A stretch of DNA of 64,000 bases from Streptomyces sp. RB17 (lineage in GTDB: Bacteria > Actinomycetota > Actinomycetes > Streptomycetales > Streptomycetaceae), in contig NZ_WEGL01000003.1 in the NCBI RefSeq assembly GCF_009604455.1, positions 186,001-250,000 of the forward strand. The letters run 5' to 3'. A program made the position numbers and the translations under genes. Position 1 is the stretch's first letter; each line of letters opens with the position of its first letter. Below the pieces are notes generated by a model. That model was not told the origin of the DNA and made no database searches. It was given only the letters and a program-made list of their open reading frames with translations. Positions 60,730 to 64,000 of the stretch are shown in pieces.

Positions 60730-61767
60730 GTGACGAGCACCGATCAGCAGCCGTTCCTCTCGATCAAGGACCTGAAGGTCCACTTCTCCACCGAGGACGG
60801 CATCGTCAAGGCCGTCGACGGTCTCAGCTTCGACCTGGCCAAGGGCCAGACACTCGGCATCGTGGGCGAGTCGGGTTCCGGCAAGTCGGTCACCAACCTG
60901 ACGATCCTGGGCCTGCACGACGCCGCGCGCACGGCGATCGAGGGCGAGATCCTGCTCGACGGCAAGGACCTGCTCACCGCCTCCGAGAGGGAGCTGGAGC
61001 AGCTGCGCGGCAACAAGATGTCCATGATCTTCCAGGACGCGCTGGCCTCCCTGTCGCCGTACCACACGGTCGGCACGCAGATCGCCGAGACGTACCGCAA
61101 GCACACCGGCGCCTCCAAGAAGGAGGCCCGGGACCGCGCGATCGAGATGCTGCGCCGCGTCGGCATCCCCCAGCCCGACACCCGCGTGGACGACTACCCG
61201 CACCAGTTCTCCGGCGGTATGCGCCAGCGAGCGATGATCGCGATGGCGCTGGTCTGCGACCCCGAGCTGCTGATCGCCGACGAGCCCACCACGGCCCTGG
61301 ACGTGACGGTGCAGGCCCAGATCATGGACCTGCTGAAGGACCTCCAGCAGGAGTTCGGCACCGCGATCATCTTCATCACGCACGACCTGGGTGTCATCGC
61401 CGACATCGCCGACGACGTGCTGGTGATGTACGGCGGCCGGTGCGTGGAGCGCGGCACCAAGAAGCAGGTGCTGAGCACCCCGGACCACCCCTACACGCTG
61501 GGCCTGCTGAACTCGATGCCCAGCCTGGACGGTCCCGTGGACGTGCCGCTGACGCCGATCCCCGGCTCCCCGCCCTCGCTGCTCAACCCGCCCTCCGGCT
61601 GCCGCTTCCACCCGCGCTGCACGTTCGCCGAGAAGGTCGCCGGCGACCTGTGCTCGACCGAGCGCCCGGGGCTCGAGGTGATCGACGGCCGGGGCTCCTC
61701 CTGCCACCTCACCGCGGAGCAGAAGCAGGAACTCTTCGCCGACTTCGCCGCAACCCGGCACCACTGA
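60730..61767 (+). CDS. bldKD: BldKD-type oligopeptide ABC ATPase (DppD-like)
   Basis: Product of 345 aa from GTG at 60730 with AGGAGCG upstream. Walker [10 protein letters not shown] lies near residue 45, Q-loop MIFQDALASLSP near 99, signature FSGGMRQRA near 160, Walker [13 protein letters not shown] near 180 and H-loop THDLGVIAD near 214. The oligopeptide C-terminal domain has CRFHPRCTFAEK and a late Cys (SSCHL). It hydrolyses ATP with BldKE to drive peptide uptake. Confidence 0.93.
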   Translation: MTSTDQQPFLSIKDLKVHFSTEDGIVKAVDGLSFDLAKGQTLGIVGESGSGKSVTNLTILGLHDAARTAIEGEILLDGKDLLTASERELEQLRGNKMSMIFQDALASLSPYHTVGTQIAETYRKHTGASKKEARDRAIEMLRRVGIPQPDTRVDDYPHQFSGGMRQRAMIAMALVCDPELLIADEPTTALDVTVQAQIMDLLKDLQQEFGTAIIFITHDLGVIADIADDVLVMYGGRCVERGTKKQVLSTPDHPYTLGLLNSMPSLDGPVDVPLTPIPGSPPSLLNPPSGCRFHPRCTFAEKVAGDLCSTERPGLEVIDGRGSSCHLTAEQKQELFADFAATRHH

Positions 61768-61793
61768 CGGACAGCAGACGGGACTTCACGACC

Positions 61794-62837
61794 ATGAGCA
61801 ACACGAACCCCCTCCTGGACGTCTCCGGGCTCACCAAGCACTTCCCGATCAAGGGCGGCTTCCCGATCCGCCGTACGGTGGGCGCGGTGCAGGCCGTGGA
61901 CGGGCTGGACTTCCAGGTCGCCGAGGGCGAGAGCCTGGGCCTCGTCGGTGAGTCGGGCTGCGGCAAGTCGACCACGGGCCGGCTGATCACGCGCCTGCTG
62001 GAGCCGACCGGCGGCAAGATCACCTACCGCGGGCAGGACATCACGCACGCGGGCCGCAGGGACCTGGCCCCGATCCGCTCCGAGATCCAGATGATCTTCC
62101 AGGACCCGTACGCCTCGCTGAACCCGCGGCAGACGGTCGGCAAGATCGTCTCCGGGCCGATGGAGATCAACGGCATCAACCCGCCCGGCGGCCGCGAGCG
62201 CCGGGTCCGCGAACTCCTGGAGATCGTCGGTCTCAACCCGGAGCACTTCAACCGCTTCCCGCACGAGTTCTCCGGCGGCCAGCGCCAGCGCATCGGCGTG
62301 GCGCGGGCCCTGGCCCTGGAGCCGAAGCTGATCGTCGCGGACGAGCCGGTCTCGGCGCTCGACGTCTCGATCCAGGCCCAGGTCGTGAACCTGCTGCAGA
62401 AGGTGCAGAACGAACTCGGCATCGCGTTCGTCTTCATCGCCCACGACCTCGCGATCGTCCGGCACTTCTCGCAGCGCGTCGCGGTCATGTACCTCGGCAA
62501 GATCGTCGAGGTCGCCGACCGCGACGACCTGTACGGCAACCCGCGTCACCCCTACACCCGGGCCCTGCTCTCCGCCGTGCCCGAGGCCACGGTGGACGCG
62601 GAGCCGCGCGAGCGCATCCGCCTGGTCGGCGACGTGCCCTCCCCCATCAACCCGCCCTCCGGCTGCCGCTTCCGCACCCGCTGCTGGAAGGCGACGGAGA
62701 AGTGCGCCTCGGAGGCGCCGCCGCTGGTGCAGGTGGAGGGCAACAAGCCGGGCCACCTCACCGCGTGCCACTATCCTGAGACCGCGGACGCGATTCCCGC
62801 TCCGCGTCTCGCGAAAGACCCCGAGGCGGCGGCCTGA
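61794..62837 (+). CDS. bldKE: BldKE-type oligopeptide ABC ATPase (DppF-like)
   Basis: Product of 347 aa from ATG at 61794, 26 bases after bldKD. Walker [10 protein letters not shown] lies near residue 55, Q-loop MIFQDPYASLNP near 104, signature [10 protein letters not shown] near 163, Walker [13 protein letters not shown] near 185 and H-loop AHDLAIVRH near 218. The C-terminal domain has [14 protein letters not shown]. It resembles the OppF-type ATPase of the divergent operon closely, so the two systems may have arisen by ancient duplication. A strong terminator closes the operon. Confidence 0.93.
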   Translation: MSNTNPLLDVSGLTKHFPIKGGFPIRRTVGAVQAVDGLDFQVAEGESLGLVGESGCGKSTTGRLITRLLEPTGGKITYRGQDITHAGRRDLAPIRSEIQMIFQDPYASLNPRQTVGKIVSGPMEINGINPPGGRERRVRELLEIVGLNPEHFNRFPHEFSGGQRQRIGVARALALEPKLIVADEPVSALDVSIQAQVVNLLQKVQNELGIAFVFIAHDLAIVRHFSQRVAVMYLGKIVEVADRDDLYGNPRHPYTRALLSAVPEATVDAEPRERIRLVGDVPSPINPPSGCRFRTRCWKATEKCASEAPPLVQVEGNKPGHLTACHYPETADAIPAPRLAKDPEAAA

Positions 62838-62924
62838 CACACCCCTTTTCGTCAGCCGCCCCTTCGCGGAACGGACTTTCACCGGCCCATTGACCCGAGC
62901 CCCTGAACGTCCGCTCCAGGGAAA

Positions 62925-62957
62925 GAAGGCCCGCGTCTCCCCAAGACGCGGGCCTTC
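62925..62957 (+). terminator. Terminator after bldKE
   Basis: A perfect 13-bp stem GAAGGCCCGCGTC (62925-62937 with 62945-62957) with a 7-base loop lies 87 bases after the bldKE stop. Confidence 0.85.
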
Positions 62958-63037
62958 GGCCTACCCAGACCGTTCCTGGTACGGCTCCCACAGTTCCGAC
63001 ACCCCCGGGCGGCCGGTGGGCGGCGCTCGGCGGGGGG

Positions 63038-63185
63038 GCTCGCTTCTTCCCTGTGCTGGAGCGAGGTGGGTCAAGGGTGGCCCGCAGGGCCATCGCCGAA
63101 GGCGACGCGGAGTGGAGCGCAGCGGAACGCAGCGCCCTTGACGCGCCTCGCGGAAGCACGACACTGGCCCGAGAAGCGAGCGGCC
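63038..63185 (+). repeat. Palindromic repeat family, full copy B
   Basis: It has the outer arms GCTCGCTTCTT and GAGAAGCGAGCGGCC and the inner core GAGGTGGGTCAAGGG to CGCCCTTGACGCGCCTC of copy A. It ends 15 bases before the stop of the convergent Rpn-like gene. Confidence 0.82.
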
Positions 63186-63199
63186 CGACGGTTACTCGT

Positions 63200-64000
63200 T
63201 CACTCCTCGGTGAACAACTCCGCCGCGTTCGTGGCATGGACGGCTCGCTGGGCCCAGACCTCCAGCTGGGCCAGGTCCGTGCACGCCATGACTCGCTCGC
63301 GGGCACGGTCGGGTACCGGGATGCCGCGCCATTCGAGAATGCGGAGAGTCATCTCCTGGCGATCCTGAATCCGTCCTTGCTCCAGGCCCTGCTCCAGGCC
63401 TTGTTCCCTGCCTTCCTCGCGTACCTGCTCGGCGAGGGGGTGTCGCCAGAAGTACTGGATCGCCGTCATCAAATCCCTCCACATCTGCTTCGCCTGGGGG
63501 TCGGCCAGGCAGGAGTCGACGAACTGCACGAAGACTGCGGCACTGTCGGGGTCGATGGTCCGCAGGGCGGCGGCCAGGGACTCCAGTATGGCCGCAGCCT
63601 GCGGTCCACGCCCGTGTGTCATGGCCGAGAGCACCGCAAGGGGGACGTCCTTCTCGGCCTGCCGCTCGTCCGCGATCACCGGCACGTTGTCCGGGCCCAG
63701 CACCAGCGGCCGTACCGTCAGCGACTCCCAGCCCGGAAAGCCGAGCCGGATCGGGCGCGCGGCCCACCGCGCCGTGGAGCTGCTCTGGGTGATGACGATG
63801 AGCACCGGCTCGCAGCGGTACTTCTCGTACAAATAGGACAGGTAGTAGGGCCAGCTGCCCCGCTTGCGCTCGTCCACCTTTCCCTGGGACTCCACCACCA
63901 GCAGATACGTGCCCTCGTCCGTCTCCGCCCGCAGCAGCGTGTCCACCCGGCGCTCGACCGGTTCGATCTCCGTCAGGTCGATGTTCAGCGCCGCGATCTC
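63200..64000 (-). CDS. PD-(D/E)XK (Rpn/transposase-like) nuclease family protein, 5' end cut
   Basis: The frame is open to the window edge, giving 266 residues without the start. The nuclease-like core has LLVVESQGKVDERKRGSW (E-x-Q type active-site strand) and YYLSYLYEKYRCEPVLIVI. The Asp of the preceding strand may be in RVDTLLR. A helical middle and a C-terminal coiled repeat (EQVREEGREQGLEQGLEQGR) follow, as in the Rpn/YhgA-like family often mislabelled transposase. Many Streptomyces carry several paralogues. Nuclease activity is inferred. It is convergent with the bldK operon. Confidence 0.75.
   Translation of the reverse strand, partial: EIAALNIDLTEIEPVERRVDTLLRAETDEGTYLLVVESQGKVDERKRGSWPYYLSYLYEKYRCEPVLIVITQSSSTARWAARPIRLGFPGWESLTVRPLVLGPDNVPVIADERQAEKDVPLAVLSAMTHGRGPQAAAILESLAAALRTIDPDSAAVFVQFVDSCLADPQAKQMWRDLMTAIQYFWRHPLAEQVREEGREQGLEQGLEQGRIQDRQEMTLRILEWRGIPVPDRARERVMACTDLAQLEVWAQRAVHATNAAELFTEE

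Larger units (their letters stand above)
62838..63199. other. 362-base spacer after bldK with terminator and repeat
   Basis: It contains the bldK terminator (62925-62957) and copy B of the palindromic repeat family (63038-63185), then the stop of the Rpn-like gene. No coding frame is supported. Confidence 0.7.

Noticed and set aside
1..64000. CRISPR array, prophage, integrase, attachment site, tRNA or rRNA
   Set aside because: No regularly spaced direct repeats, integrase genes or cloverleaf sequences were seen in reading the window.
63200..64000. Active transposase at the right end
   Set aside because: The Rpn-like family is often called transposase, but there are no terminal inverted repeats or DDE motif; the core looks like a PD-(D/E)XK nuclease.

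Overview
The window is very GC-rich, densely coded DNA with strong third-position G/C bias and many GTG starts. It carries a complete bldK-type oligopeptide permease operon, mycothiol and long actinobacterial DUF genes, and intergenic repeats typical of the genus. This points to the core chromosome of a Streptomyces species. No phage, plasmid, CRISPR array, rRNA or tRNA was seen.

Layout. (1) 1-11.5 kb: alpha/beta hydrolases, a TetR regulator followed by a DUF3107 protein, a MiaE-like ferritin-fold protein divergent from a long-tailed DEAD-box helicase, a NYN-domain protein, MarC, a PHP phosphoesterase and a zinc-ribbon protein. (2) 11.5-20.4 kb: an MFS exporter with two palindromes at its promoter, a SUFU-domain protein, CorA with a long leader, a lipoprotein, a membrane-less MgtE/CBS protein translationally overlapped with a DUF1003 protein, and the Fe-S scaffold Mrp. 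(3) 20.6-27.3 kb: an envelope-stress block on the minus strand (ECF sigma, zinc anti-sigma, HtrA-like protease, TatB) with a divergent O-methyltransferase and a DUF3117 protein. From family knowledge, the order O-MTase/sigma/anti-sigma/HtrA/TatB/.../Mrp/.../MgtE-like/.../CorA resembles the sigE region of mycobacteria. (4) 27.6-39.2 kb: enoyl-CoA hydratase, GNAT, TagA glycosylase, DivIVA-like protein, FolP-type synthase, LOG-family protein, DapE, a secreted muramidase-like protein, DapC, a 7Fe ferredoxin, a GNAT with an unusual tail, and a SirB1-like protein. DapE and DapC serve lysine/diaminopimelate synthesis. (5) 39.2-42.7 kb: a four-gene ABC transporter/two-component operon with a NarL-type palindrome upstream. 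(6) 42.8-47.2 kb: a large Gly/Pro-rich membrane protein with a YoaR-like domain, and MshB with a DUF6113-like partner behind a frameshifted anti-sigma-type ATPase. (7) 47.2-50.4 kb: a repeat-rich spacer, a small membrane protein and an S9 prolyl oligopeptidase. (8) 50.5-62.8 kb: two divergent oligopeptide ABC transporters, oppABCDF-like on the minus strand and bldKA-E on the plus strand. (9) 62.9-64 kb: a repeat copy and a truncated PD-(D/E)XK-type (Rpn-like) protein.

Functionally the region links envelope quality control (sigma/anti-sigma/HtrA/TatB), magnesium handling (CorA, MgtE-like), redox and Fe-S chemistry (Mrp, ferredoxin, MshB), diaminopimelate supply for the wall, and peptide import coupled to development (BldK, with an S9 peptidase nearby).

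The points most worth a second look are: a pentapeptide-repeat region of about 300 residues inside the HtrA protein; a 74-bp exact duplication that separated an Opp permease from its ATPase; a mini-ORF in the CorA leader; a palindromic repeat family present three times, with a separate 21-bp inverted repeat nearby; an apparent non-canonical ATT start on the O-methyltransferase; and a NarL-type operator upstream of the ABC/two-component operon.
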